64,000 bases of DNA, taken from Phycisphaerales bacterium UBA1845 (GTDB taxonomy: Bacteria > Planctomycetota > Phycisphaerae > UBA1845). The position numbers and the translations under genes were made by a program. Below, one piece after another: positions 56,507 through 64,000 of this stretch. Position 1 is the stretch's first letter. The number at the start of each line of letters is the position of its first letter. The stretch is from positions 1 to 64,000 of the forward strand of contig DDIR01000146.1 of the NCBI GenBank assembly GCA_002338715.1, read 5' to 3'. The notes under the pieces are model-generated. The model was not told the origin of the DNA. It ran no database searches and worked only from the letters and a program-made list of their open reading frames with translations.

Positions 56507-57591
56507 AAACCTCCTGGTACCTCGGTCACGATGACCGATTGATTGGCTTCAATTTCTTGTTCATTCATCAACCCACTCTCGATGAGTTGATTGATGTATT
56601 CAGCAGTCAGGTACAGATCCAGATTGCCGTGGCAATTGTCGCAACTCTCCGTCTGCGGGGTGTTGCGCTGGATGTTGTGGGGCGCTGCCGGCCGCCACGT
56701 TGGTGAACCGGCATAGTTCGGCATTTCAAGACCCCACGGTTCGAACGTGTCCGGGGCGATTGGAATGTGCCTGAGCAAGACATACCCGTACGGTCGATAC
56801 TCGGAGACTTCCGGATTCTTGCCGATTCGGAAATCCATTTCAGACGGGAACCGCAACCCCTGGCTGTCTTGTTCGACGTGGCACGCGTAGCAGTTCTTGT
56901 AGCTGACCGAGTGACAGACGTTGCACGACACATTGTTCTGGTGGATCGAGTGATGCATGATCGGTGAATCGGCTGACTGTGCATCGGGGTGACAAGTGAC
57001 GCATGTTGGACCGGCTTCATTGGCGAAGCGGTGGTCTGGCATCGTTCCATCACCGTGAAGTTCCACACCGGTGTGGCAATTCATGCAGTTCATCCCGCTA
57101 AGGTAGTGCGTGTCGGCTGGGATGCCCTCGTTCTTGCCGCGGAATTCATCACCGATTCGACTGCCATGGCATGCCGTGCACTGGTTCGTTTGTGAAGGCT
57201 GCTTCCGGAACATGTGCCCGTGCGTCAAACCACCGCCCACGGTTGCCGGGCGGCTGACGTGGCACTGACCGCAACTGGCATGGCATTCGGCGCAGCGGTT
57301 CTCAAACATTGCATGGAAGTCCGTTGATTCGGCGTCGCCTCCGCGCCGTTCGAACGCGGTGAAGTATCCCTGTTGCGTGGCGTGCAAGCTGCTCGGAACT
57401 GTTTCAACTTCGTTCGGGTGACAGGCGTTGCACGCGGTCGCCGCACCTTGCGTCGGATCAATCACGATGCCTTCATGTGCTTCTTCTTTGGTGAGGATGC
57501 CATCCTTTCCACCATGACAGGCGATGCAACCAAGACCTCCGTGAGTCGTTTCAGCAAATTCGGCGCTGACCAGCACCTTTTCCCACACCAT
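56503..57591 (-). CDS. Ten-heme cytochrome c (C-terminal part of a possible selenocysteine-containing 11-heme lipoprotein)
   Basis: The 362-residue frame has ten CxxCH motifs: CIACH, CNACH, CAECH, CGQCH, CTACH, CMNCH, CVTCH, CNVCH, CYACH and CDNCH. It has no signal peptide: it begins MVWEKVLVSAEFAET, yet c-type cytochromes must be exported to receive heme. The preceding gene (57613-57909) is in the same frame and supplies a lipoprotein signal and an eleventh heme motif; only an in-frame TGA and 7 codons lie between. I read the two as one protein interrupted by TGA at 57613-57615, decoded as selenocysteine or caused by mutation. It ends with a 4-base overlap into the tandem-rhodanese gene. Multiheme redox chemistry on a sulfur or selenium compound is likely. 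Confidence 0.9.
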   Translation of the reverse strand: MVWEKVLVSAEFAETTHGGLGCIACHGGKDGILTKEEAHEGIVIDPTQGAATACNACHPNEVETVPSSLHATQQGYFTAFERRGGDAESTDFHAMFENRCAECHASCGQCHVSRPATVGGGLTHGHMFRKQPSQTNQCTACHGSRIGDEFRGKNEGIPADTHYLSGMNCMNCHTGVELHGDGTMPDHRFANEAGPTCVTCHPDAQSADSPIMHHSIHQNNVSCNVCHSVSYKNCYACHVEQDSQGLRFPSEMDFRIGKNPEVSEYRPYGYVLLRHIPIAPDTFEPWGLEMPNYAGSPTWRPAAPHNIQRNTPQTESCDNCHGNLDLYLTAEYINQLIESGLMNEQEIEANQSVIVTEVPGGF

Positions 57592-57615
57592 GAGCGGTGT
57601 GACGCTGCCGCCTCA
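57584..57615 (-). other. In-frame TGA followed by SECIS-like hairpin
   Basis: The TGA is at 57615-57613 (minus strand). After 11 bases, CACACC (57601-57596) pairs with GGTGTG (57589-57584) around the loop GCTCAT; a U-G pair can extend the stem. The loop begins with G and starts 17 bases after the TGA, within the range of bacterial SECIS elements as generally described. The layout resembles E. coli fdhF, where the upper stem-loop also starts about 11 bases downstream of the UGA. The codons continue in frame through it. Confidence 0.55.
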
Positions 57616-57909
57616 GCCTTCCCCCGTGGATTCGACGGGTGGAGGTTCCTCGCGGGCGACGGCTTTGAGAAGTGCCTCGTCTGTGTGGCAACTCAGGCAA
57701 TCACCGACTCGTGCGGTTGGGTCGCCGTTGCCATTACCGTTGCTATTTCCATTCCCGCCGTTGTCACCGGTATCAGGGGCTGGGCCATTGCACCCAGCCA
57801 CCACAAACAGACAAAGGAGGAACGCGATCCAGTACGTGAGCGGGTTGGAGAATGGGTGAGTTTGTGAGATTGAATGGGGCGGAGCATTCGCAGACGAGGC
57901 GTGAATCAT
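57613..57909 (-). CDS. Monoheme lipoprotein (N-terminal part of the possible selenocysteine-containing cytochrome)
   Basis: A 98-residue frame: a signal sequence with lipobox VAGC (FLLCLFVVAGC), a low-complexity Gly/Asn linker (about residues 48-62), then the heme motif in VGDCLSCHTDEALLKAVA and the sequence PVESTGEG before TGA. Read alone, it would be a tiny one-heme lipoprotein. Reading through the TGA gives GEG-U-GGSVTPLMVWEKVLV and the ten-heme frame, with the lipoprotein signal serving the whole product. No other start for the cytochrome with an export signal exists. The usual lengths of multiheme lipoproteins favour the joined reading (about 468 residues). Confidence 0.7.
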   Translation of the reverse strand: MIHASSANAPPHSISQTHPFSNPLTYWIAFLLCLFVVAGCNGPAPDTGDNGGNGNSNGNGNGDPTARVGDCLSCHTDEALLKAVAREEPPPVESTGEG

Positions 57910-58569
57910 AATTGCGACCTTTCACCGTACCAATGCGAAGGTGGGCGAGTTGTGCACTGTGGCTGCAATGACCGCCCATATGGTGACACTGGTCGACCCG
58001 GTGCAATCCGCGTGCCAATTGGACGTCGAGCGCATTGCTAATTGCTTTGGTGGTAACGTGCAGCGATTTTCGAGACATTCTGAGCGAGCGTTGTCGGAAT
58101 TTGTGTCAGTCTAGAATGAACCAGCAGGTTTCTGGGCGAAGTGCCGCAGGCCATGCGCACTTTAACGATGCAGCCGAGCGGTGATGCCTTTGGAGAATTG
58201 AAGATAGTTGTGCGAGATGGCGCAGCTGCGTGATGTGCAGGCGCACATGGCATCGCACGAAAGCAATCAAGATCGCGCGGAAACCGCGAAGAGGGTGGGG
58301 AATTGGCCTCAATTGCTCGCCGCACTCAGCGAGCATTCAAGATGGGAACAATTCGAATCGCACAGACGAACATGTCCGTTCGATCAATCCAACCGGGACG
58401 CAAAATAGCACTTGCGAAGCACTTTCTCGCGCGAAAAAGTGTCCGAATTGTGTGAGCCACAGCCGTTTGGCACTCAGAAAAAAGCATAGAACTGGAACTA
58501 CCATGTGGCTACAGTATACGAAGCATCCTCACCTCATCAACTGCGCGCCCAACGCCGGAGGCCCAACCC
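57910..58569 (+). other. Intergenic region upstream of the cytochrome operon and a dockerin protein gene
   Basis: About 660 bases between divergent genes with no supportable ORF. Two small hairpins are visible: CGCGG AAA CCGCG (58276-58288) and GCTCGC/GCGAGC (58315-58334). The minus-strand promoter of the cytochrome-rhodanese pair must lie near 57910-58050, but no clear element was recognised. Confidence 0.5.
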
Positions 58570-59799
58570 ATGCGATCACGTCAATCCAAGTTGCTCGTAT
58601 TCGCGGCATCAATCTCAACTGTCGCCATCGCCGCACCAGTGTCCGCCGACACGCTTGAGCTACGGGTTGTTGGCGAAGGTGGCACAACGCAAGTCGGGTG
58701 TGGTCCGGCCGTCGAAGTGAACATCCAGGGTCGCATTCAGAACGCAACGGATTTTGGGTTGGCATTGTGGAGCGCGGATCTTACCGACTGGCCATTCAGC
58801 GGTCAGGACATCACGACGCTAGTGCTTGATTCTCCGGGAGGCGATATTGATCAATTCAAGCGAAACCTTGGGCTGACCAATCCCTCCGGATATGGAGGCA
58901 CGCCGATTGATGGCGACCTGATTCAAATCGGCGGCGGACAAAACACGATTGGAAACGCAGGCCCAACCCTGTTTCCAATCGGCACCGTGGTGACGAACAT
59001 AGCGAACGGTTCCGAATGGGTGACCCTCGCGACTGGGACAATCGACACAAATTTTCAATTGGCGGATTTGCAGATCAACATTGAGTCCGCGTTTGCCAGC
59101 ACATTGGCGACCGACGTCGGGCCTGTTTATGCAGTGAGTCCCGCGGACGTGGTCATCGTTGGCCCGGGCCTCACAGTCTGGTTGCCGGGGGCACCCGACT
59201 TCGGATTCACTGACGTTTATTCAGTGGCAAACCATGATCCGAATGGAAGTTTCCCGGGCGGACAATTGGCAATTCCCATTGATCCGTCGGACAATGCCGA
59301 GATAAAGAATCTCATCGAGCCGCGCCAATTCGGGGCAACAGGATCAAACATTGTTATTCGCGTCGATTTTTCAGAGGCTGTGGTCAGCGGTGCAGTGACT
59401 TCAGACCCACCATTGACTGGTCTCACTGCATTTCCGAACGGCAACAGCCTCATGATCACGTTCGATAACCCGGACAATGGCGTCTGCTACCACTTTGATA
59501 TCACAGGTACTGAGATACAAGTTGACGGAACCATCGATGAATCCAACTGTCTGGTAGGAGACGCCGACTTCTGCATTTGCTACTTTGAAGGTGACATAAA
59601 CTTCGACAGTCGTGTGAACCTGTTGGACCGGTCCGTGGTTGTCCAGCCGGACAATCTATTCAATACGATGGACACACCGGGAATAACGGGGCCACAAGTC
59701 GATATCAATCGCGACGGTATCATCAATATTCTGGATAGGTCGGTTGTGGCGCTTCCGGCTAATCTGTTCAATGACTTCACGGCATCGAATTGCCCATGA
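58570..59799 (+). CDS. Secreted protein with C-terminal type I dockerin
   Basis: A 409-residue exported protein (signal peptide ending near APVSA). The beta-rich body (about 27-330) is of a family I do not recognise. A C-terminal dockerin (about 345-405) has two calcium-binding repeats, GDINFDSRVNLLDRSVVVQP and DINRDGIINILDRSVVALPA, that are longer and more regular than the loops elsewhere in this window and lack their cysteine pair. A cohesin partner is not encoded here. Role unknown, presumably extracellular attachment. Confidence 0.82.
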   Translation: MRSRQSKLLVFAASISTVAIAAPVSADTLELRVVGEGGTTQVGCGPAVEVNIQGRIQNATDFGLALWSADLTDWPFSGQDITTLVLDSPGGDIDQFKRNLGLTNPSGYGGTPIDGDLIQIGGGQNTIGNAGPTLFPIGTVVTNIANGSEWVTLATGTIDTNFQLADLQINIESAFASTLATDVGPVYAVSPADVVIVGPGLTVWLPGAPDFGFTDVYSVANHDPNGSFPGGQLAIPIDPSDNAEIKNLIEPRQFGATGSNIVIRVDFSEAVVSGAVTSDPPLTGLTAFPNGNSLMITFDNPDNGVCYHFDITGTEIQVDGTIDESNCLVGDADFCICYFEGDINFDSRVNLLDRSVVVQPDNLFNTMDTPGITGPQVDINRDGIINILDRSVVALPANLFNDFTASNCP

Positions 59800-60038
59800 T
59801 CGCTTGGTCATTTCGCGATGTGGCGCTTGACTGAGCCGAAGTGCGTCATCATGACATGAGTGAGTACGCTCGTGTTGCGACGCCCATTCTTGTCACGTCG
59901 CAGGCCACGCTTCGATCGCCAAAGATAGCGTTCACTACACTAAGACTTGTTGTCCTCGTCACCGGTTCGTGGATTGTCGGTGAAATATATGAAAAAAGGC
60001 GGTGCGACGATCAAGGCCTATCGCATTGAGGACTTGAT

Positions 60039-60830
60039 TCAATAAAGATTATCGACTCTGCAAAACCTGTATTTGCGTTCGCGCAGTTGGTGCAGAAGAC
60101 GCCCAAACTCCGTGTCCATCAAGTCGGTGCGTTGTGAGCCGAGGTGGAACAGCAATAGGAATCCATTGAGGCCGTCGGGTTGGTTCTGCTCGAACTTCAG
60201 CACGTCGGAGATGATTTCTTCCGATGAGACGAATTTCGCGTGGGTTTCGGGAATCCAGTCGCGGTTTGAACCGGCTTGTCCGGTCATGTTGATCAGTTGC
60301 ACGTCGATCGCCTTGGCCCACTCGACTTGATCTTCGTTGAACCATTCGTAGGGCGGTATGAAGTAGATGGGCCGGTCGTCGTCGAAGCAGTGCAGCGCCC
60401 GGAGCTCGTCGATGTTCTGCCGCAAATCGGCGACAAACGTCTCTCGCGAAATAAGTGTTTTCGATCGATCCTCCCATGATGCGTACAGCGGATGGGCGTG
60501 CGAATGCGGTCCGACGTAATGGTTGTCGCGAACCATGCGTTTGACATATTCGCGGTGCAGCGGATTCGCGAGGTATCCACCCGTGACGAAGAACGACGCC
60601 TTCACGCCATGATTGGCCAACACGTCGAGGATCGTCTCAGTCGCCTGCCCATGGTCACCGCCCGTAAAAATCAGGGCCAGTTCACGCCGCGACTTGTCGC
60701 CTCGAATTGGCGCACCGTGGTCGAACGTCCATTGCGGTGATGTCGCGATCGCCGTCGAATGTTTAGACGACGAGCACCCGCCGACAAGGAACAAAACTGG
60801 CAGAACTATTAGTACCAAGCGCATCGGCAT
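60039..60830 (-). CDS. Polysaccharide deacetylase-family lipoprotein
   Basis: A 263-residue lipoprotein (lipobox LVGGC) of the NodB-like carbohydrate deacetylase fold. Motifs are in the variant form used by a Bacteroides-type subfamily: FTGGDHGQ replaces TFDDG, GPHSHAHP supplies the metal-binding histidines, FIPPYEWFN is motif 3, and GFLLLFHLG is the final motif. The first Asp of the usual DD pair is Gly here. The start ATG 60830 overlaps the glycosidase stop as TGATG; 60839 and 60824 are alternatives. It is likely to remove N-acetyl groups from an amino-sugar polymer, alongside the GH9 enzyme of the same operon. Confidence 0.88.
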   Translation of the reverse strand: MPMRLVLIVLPVLFLVGGCSSSKHSTAIATSPQWTFDHGAPIRGDKSRRELALIFTGGDHGQATETILDVLANHGVKASFFVTGGYLANPLHREYVKRMVRDNHYVGPHSHAHPLYASWEDRSKTLISRETFVADLRQNIDELRALHCFDDDRPIYFIPPYEWFNEDQVEWAKAIDVQLINMTGQAGSNRDWIPETHAKFVSSEEIISDVLKFEQNQPDGLNGFLLLFHLGSQRTDLMDTEFGRLLHQLRERKYRFCRVDNLY

Positions 60831-62446
60831 CAATTCCAAAGACTCACCAAGAGCAGCAGCGACACAGTCCCGTCAATGATCGGCTCGTTCGTCGAAAAAT
60901 CCGCAAATGCATCGTGATAGACCGCGACATCAGATTGAAACGGTTCCAACGAACGATCCTCAAATTCCGAAAACTTCAAACCCTGGTTGATCTCGCGCGT
61001 CACCGGTCCATCAACCAGGCCGCCAACTGGCAGGATGCCCGCTAACTTGTAGAACAAATGGTGCGGCTTGCTCGAAGCGACCGACGTATTCGGTACGCCG
61101 ATCACGAAACTTTTACCCCACGGGTTGCGGCCAAAGATCCAGTCGCGCGCGTCAGCCGCCAGCATCCTGAATCGCTTGTCGCCGGTCATGCGTTCATACA
61201 GAACCGCTTGCGTCGCCACCGCGATGACGTCATTCGTCGAACACCACACGAATGGCGTTCCAATGCGATACGGGTTCTGATTGGCCCGCGCCTCGATGCG
61301 TTCAAGCCCGGTGCGATAGAACCCAGCCAACTCGCGCTTCATCGCGTCGTCAACATGCTCATACAACCGCCAGTGGGCCAGGTTCACATAGGGGAAGAAT
61401 TCGTAATGACCGTGCGCATCGTCGCCCATCCACTTGCTCGCGCCGGCCAACTTCGCGGAAGCGGTCGCAGCATTCAGATACTTCGGGTCTTTCGTCGCGA
61501 TAAACAGCTCCGTCGCCGCCCATTCGACATCGTCGTGATAGGTGCTTTCGCCATAGTAGTAGGGGGCTCGCACCGGGACCGACATCGCACACCCGGGATG
61601 TTTTTCAGCCAACTGAAACGCGGACTCGGCCAACGCAATGTCGCCGTTGAGCGCTGCCGCCGCCGCCACTCTGCCTGCCAGGCTTGCGAGACCCGATGAT
61701 TTGTTCTTGTATTTCGGACCCGCAGGTTCGGTCGTTGCCGGCCAAGCCGATCGCGGACCGCCCGGACCCCACCCGTAATCGGATTGATCGTCGTGCCACA
61801 AGGTTTCAGGCGGAAGGTGGTCGCGATCGTCACCAACCTGCACGTAGAGCGTTTCGGGGTTGGGGTGAATCTTCTTGAGCATCGGCGCCCCGTAGGCGGC
61901 TTCTTCGTTTGCACCCGCAAGCTTCAGCGCCGCAATGCAGTAGGTGGTGGTGATCATGTGCTTGAGTCGATCGCCCGCGTCATGCCATCCGCCGACGAGG
62001 TCAACTTGCTTACCGGTGGTTGTGTCGATGCCGTCTTTCTGATGGCATTTTTTCTTTTCGACTGGGTTGTCGCCGCAGCGCTGCAACTGCATGAACCGCA
62101 GAAGCGATTGGGGGACGGTCGCATACGCCTTCGCGTCGATGGAAAATTCTTCGGATTTGATGTCCTTAAATTCGACGCGATAACGACCCGCCGCCCGGAC
62201 GGCTGAAAAATCCAACCGATAGTTGTGCGCGAAGGGCCCCCAGGCTCCCTCGTCCGTGCCGATGGAACCCTTAAACTCGCCGACGCGAAACTCACCCTCC
62301 AAAGGCTCCATGCCGGAAAGCACCGCCACCTTCGGATCATCCGGCAGATAACCGATCAGGTTCACACGAATCCAAGCGGACTCAGCCCCCAGCGCAGGCA
62401 TAGCACCCAAGATCAAGACAAACGCAACAACGGTCCCATGCCGCAT
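60830..62446 (-). CDS. Glycoside hydrolase family 9 protein
   Basis: A 538-residue exported enzyme (signal peptide ending near ALGA). An N-terminal Ig-like domain (about 25-100; WIRVNLIGYLPDDPK) precedes the (alpha/alpha)6 barrel. GH9 marks are VDLVGGWHDAGDRLKH with the nucleophile-activating Asp, YHDDVEWAATELF, FGRNPWGKSFVIGVP and VAVYHDAFADFSTNEPIIDG with the catalytic Glu near the end. GH9 contains cellulases and also exo-glucosaminidases. With a deacetylase coupled downstream, an amino-sugar polymer is a possible substrate; this is inferred. There is no dockerin or CBM. It stands divergent from the DUF5009 gene. Confidence 0.9.
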   Translation of the reverse strand: MRHGTVVAFVLILGAMPALGAESAWIRVNLIGYLPDDPKVAVLSGMEPLEGEFRVGEFKGSIGTDEGAWGPFAHNYRLDFSAVRAAGRYRVEFKDIKSEEFSIDAKAYATVPQSLLRFMQLQRCGDNPVEKKKCHQKDGIDTTTGKQVDLVGGWHDAGDRLKHMITTTYCIAALKLAGANEEAAYGAPMLKKIHPNPETLYVQVGDDRDHLPPETLWHDDQSDYGWGPGGPRSAWPATTEPAGPKYKNKSSGLASLAGRVAAAAALNGDIALAESAFQLAEKHPGCAMSVPVRAPYYYGESTYHDDVEWAATELFIATKDPKYLNAATASAKLAGASKWMGDDAHGHYEFFPYVNLAHWRLYEHVDDAMKRELAGFYRTGLERIEARANQNPYRIGTPFVWCSTNDVIAVATQAVLYERMTGDKRFRMLAADARDWIFGRNPWGKSFVIGVPNTSVASSKPHHLFYKLAGILPVGGLVDGPVTREINQGLKFSEFEDRSLEPFQSDVAVYHDAFADFSTNEPIIDGTVSLLLLVSLWN

Positions 62447-62564
62447 AAATCACTTCCTCATTGACCAACGCCACGGCGATCATCAGAATCGCCTGCATCG
62501 TTAAGCTGCAAAAGCAAACTGTATCGCGGTCTGCAAATTCGTATCGCCAATAGAAAACCAAGTC

Positions 62565-63839
62565 ATGGAAACCAAACCCAATCGGTTGCTGTCCCTCGAC
62601 GCATTTCGCGGGTTGACCATTGCCGGCATGATTCTCGTCAACAACCCCGGTTCATGGTCCAACATCTACCCGCCGCTGCAACACGCCAAATGGAACGGCT
62701 GGACCGCGACCGATCTTGTCTTCCCGTTCTTTCTGTTCATTGTGGGCGTGGCGCTTCCTTTTTCAATGGCCAAGCGCCGCGAGCCGGATTCCTGGCAATG
62801 GAAAGCTCTGCCGCACATCATCGCCCGCACGCTGACGCTCTTTCTGCTCGGCATGAGCATGTATGGCTTCCCCAACTTTCGACTCATTGGCCCATACGTC
62901 TTGCTGATCGCCGGATTGCAACTGGCGTTTGCCAACATTCCATTGAAACATTCCGTAACCCAAGCGCCCAGACGGTGGCAACCGACCGTCGGCGGACTGC
63001 TCATTCTCGCGGGCGGCGTGTATCTGGTTCTTGACTGGTCGTATTTCTGCGACTCGGGACTCCGCGTACCGGGTGTGCTGCAACGCATCGCGGTTTGTTA
63101 TTTTGCCGCGTCGGTTGTTTTCATCGCCGGCGGTCTTCGCGGCGCTGCGGTGGCTGCGGTGGTTCTCTTGGTTGGATATGCCTGGATCGGTGCGAACGTG
63201 ACCGCGCCGGCTGGCTACACTGCGGACGTGACAGGATCGGAAGGCTTGCTGCACAGTTGGGTCGACGATCAATTCCTCGCAGGTCACCTCTACCGCGAAC
63301 GCCCGGACCCGGAGGGCTTGCTCAGCACACTCGGCGCCATCGCGACGACGCTGCTCGGCGTGCTCACCGGTGGATGGTTGCGGGGCTCAAGCGACGGGCA
63401 TGTGAAAGCCATCGGGATATTCGTCGTTGGCAACGTGTGTTTGCTCTGCGGGATGAGCCTCGATTGGATTGTTCCCATCAACAAGAAAATTTGGACGAGT
63501 TCCTACGTCATCATCACTGCCGGTCTTGCGTTGCAGGTTTTGGGCACGTGCTATGCGCTGATCGATCTGCGCCGATGGCGCAAATGGTGTTCACCGCTTC
63601 TGGTCTTCGGTTCAAACGCGATCGTCGTCTTCATCGCGTCGAGCCTCACCGCCAAGATGCTGCACCGCTGGAAGATCGCCGAGGATGGTCCATCGGTCGG
63701 TCGCTGGATCTACCAAAACCTGTTCACCTCATGGGCCGAGCCGCGGTTGGCATCCCTATGCTACGCGCTCGCCTACGTGACATTCTGGCTGATCCTGATG
63801 ATTCCGCTGTACCGCAAGCGAATCTTCATCAAAGTCTGA
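62565..63839 (+). CDS. DUF5009 / heparan-alpha-glucosaminide acetyltransferase-like membrane protein
   Basis: A 424-residue protein with about 10-11 transmembrane helices, of the acyltransferase group that includes the lysosomal heparan glucosaminide N-acetyltransferase and bacterial NagX/YeiB-like proteins. Marks: RLLSLDAFRGLTIAGMILVN, NGWTATDLVFPFFLFIVGVA and the late SNAIVVFIASSL. The enzymes move an acetyl group across the membrane to an amino sugar; bacterial substrates are mostly unknown. It is divergent from the GH9-deacetylase operon, and a linked amino-sugar pathway would fit. It converges with a gene at the window edge. Confidence 0.9.
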   Translation: METKPNRLLSLDAFRGLTIAGMILVNNPGSWSNIYPPLQHAKWNGWTATDLVFPFFLFIVGVALPFSMAKRREPDSWQWKALPHIIARTLTLFLLGMSMYGFPNFRLIGPYVLLIAGLQLAFANIPLKHSVTQAPRRWQPTVGGLLILAGGVYLVLDWSYFCDSGLRVPGVLQRIAVCYFAASVVFIAGGLRGAAVAAVVLLVGYAWIGANVTAPAGYTADVTGSEGLLHSWVDDQFLAGHLYRERPDPEGLLSTLGAIATTLLGVLTGGWLRGSSDGHVKAIGIFVVGNVCLLCGMSLDWIVPINKKIWTSSYVIITAGLALQVLGTCYALIDLRRWRKWCSPLLVFGSNAIVVFIASSLTAKMLHRWKIAEDGPSVGRWIYQNLFTSWAEPRLASLCYALAYVTFWLILMIPLYRKRIFIKV

Positions 63840-63847
63840 CCGAGCAC

Positions 63848-64000
63848 CTAATGCGCGCCCGGGTAGCGAGGCATATCGCCCGGATGCGACTGAGGCGGCA
63901 TTTGGATCGGTGCCGGTTTGCTCTCCGAACCCGGGTTGAATGCCGGCAGCCGATGTTTGTATGAGACATCCGGCTGGGGGTATGGCTCGGGCGGTGGAGG
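63848..64000 (-). CDS. Proline-rich C-terminus of an edge gene (partial)
   Basis: The minus-strand frame is open from the window edge to a TAG at 63848-63850, giving 50 residues: Pro-rich at the start, then SYKHRLPAFNPGSESKPAP and a Gly-Ala-His end. Only the tail of the protein is in the window; its start lies outside. The family cannot be named. It converges with the DUF5009 gene, whose stop is 8 bases away. Confidence 0.6.
   Translation of the reverse strand, partial: PPPPEPYPQPDVSYKHRLPAFNPGSESKPAPIQMPPQSHPGDMPRYPGAH

Noticed and set aside
57591..57909. Simple start-site error explaining the cytochrome without a signal peptide
   Set aside because: No alternative start with an export signal exists in frame after the TGA, so this explanation fails. 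Mutation and selenocysteine remain the options.
1..64000. CRISPR arrays, insertion sequences, phage genes and defence islands
   Set aside because: No regularly spaced repeats, transposase or integrase genes, or restriction/toxin genes were seen.

Overview
The window looks like one chromosomal stretch of a free-living bacterium of the phylum Planctomycetota, probably Phycisphaerae-like. This is an inference. It rests on many secreted proteins ending in dockerin-like calcium loops of the form DxDxDGDVDLxDFAxFQ, a PEP-CTERM protein, a planctomycete-style prepilin-like protein, multiheme cytochromes and large PAS/CheR/CheB histidine kinases. I saw no rRNA, tRNA, CRISPR array, insertion sequence or prophage.

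Layout. 1-4166 (minus): a cut-off kelch/Ig protein and a nine-heme cytochrome with a PKD domain. 4392-10820 (plus): an OmpR-type regulator, a secreted calcium-loop protein, a prepilin-like protein, a HAMP/PAS histidine kinase and a DUF2202 protein closed by a strong terminator. 11074-15961 (minus): a probable operon of nagB, a GlmU-like protein, an ADP-forming acyl-CoA synthetase, an acyl carrier protein and a small unknown. 16890-27113: a secreted phosphodiester glycosidase; a sigma-54 activator divergent from a small redox/detoxification row (AhpD-like, DUF1348, exported isochorismatase-like) with a good -24/-12 promoter between them; a four-EF-hand protein; an arylsulfotransferase; and a cation diffusion facilitator.

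27342-42091 is a signalling island: two arrays facing away from a 1.2 kb gap. The minus array holds REC-GGDEF-HD, a CheY-like protein and a CheR-PAS-kinase. The plus array holds a Cache-HAMP-PAS kinase, a CheY-like protein, a CheB-CheR-PAS-kinase-REC and another CheY-like protein. No CheA, CheW or chemoreceptor is present.

42691-64000 is mostly cell-surface and polymer metabolism: a giant protein with 3 x 7 FG-GAP repeats, an M14 carboxypeptidase, a solute symporter with a tiny membrane partner, NamZ-type muramidase, PEP-CTERM and calcium-loop proteins, a polysaccharide deacetylase, a GH9 glycosidase and a DUF5009 acetyltransferase. The amino-sugar theme (NagB, GlmU-like, NamZ, deacetylase, DUF5009) recurs across the window.

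The most interesting locus is 55505-57909. A signal-peptide lipoprotein with one heme motif and a ten-heme cytochrome with no signal peptide lie in the same frame, separated by a single TGA. Eleven bases after the TGA comes a 6-bp hairpin with a 6-base loop that starts with G, which resembles a bacterial SECIS element. I propose one selenocysteine-containing 11-heme lipoprotein, translationally coupled to a tandem-rhodanese lipoprotein. A nonsense mutation or sequencing error remains the main alternative.
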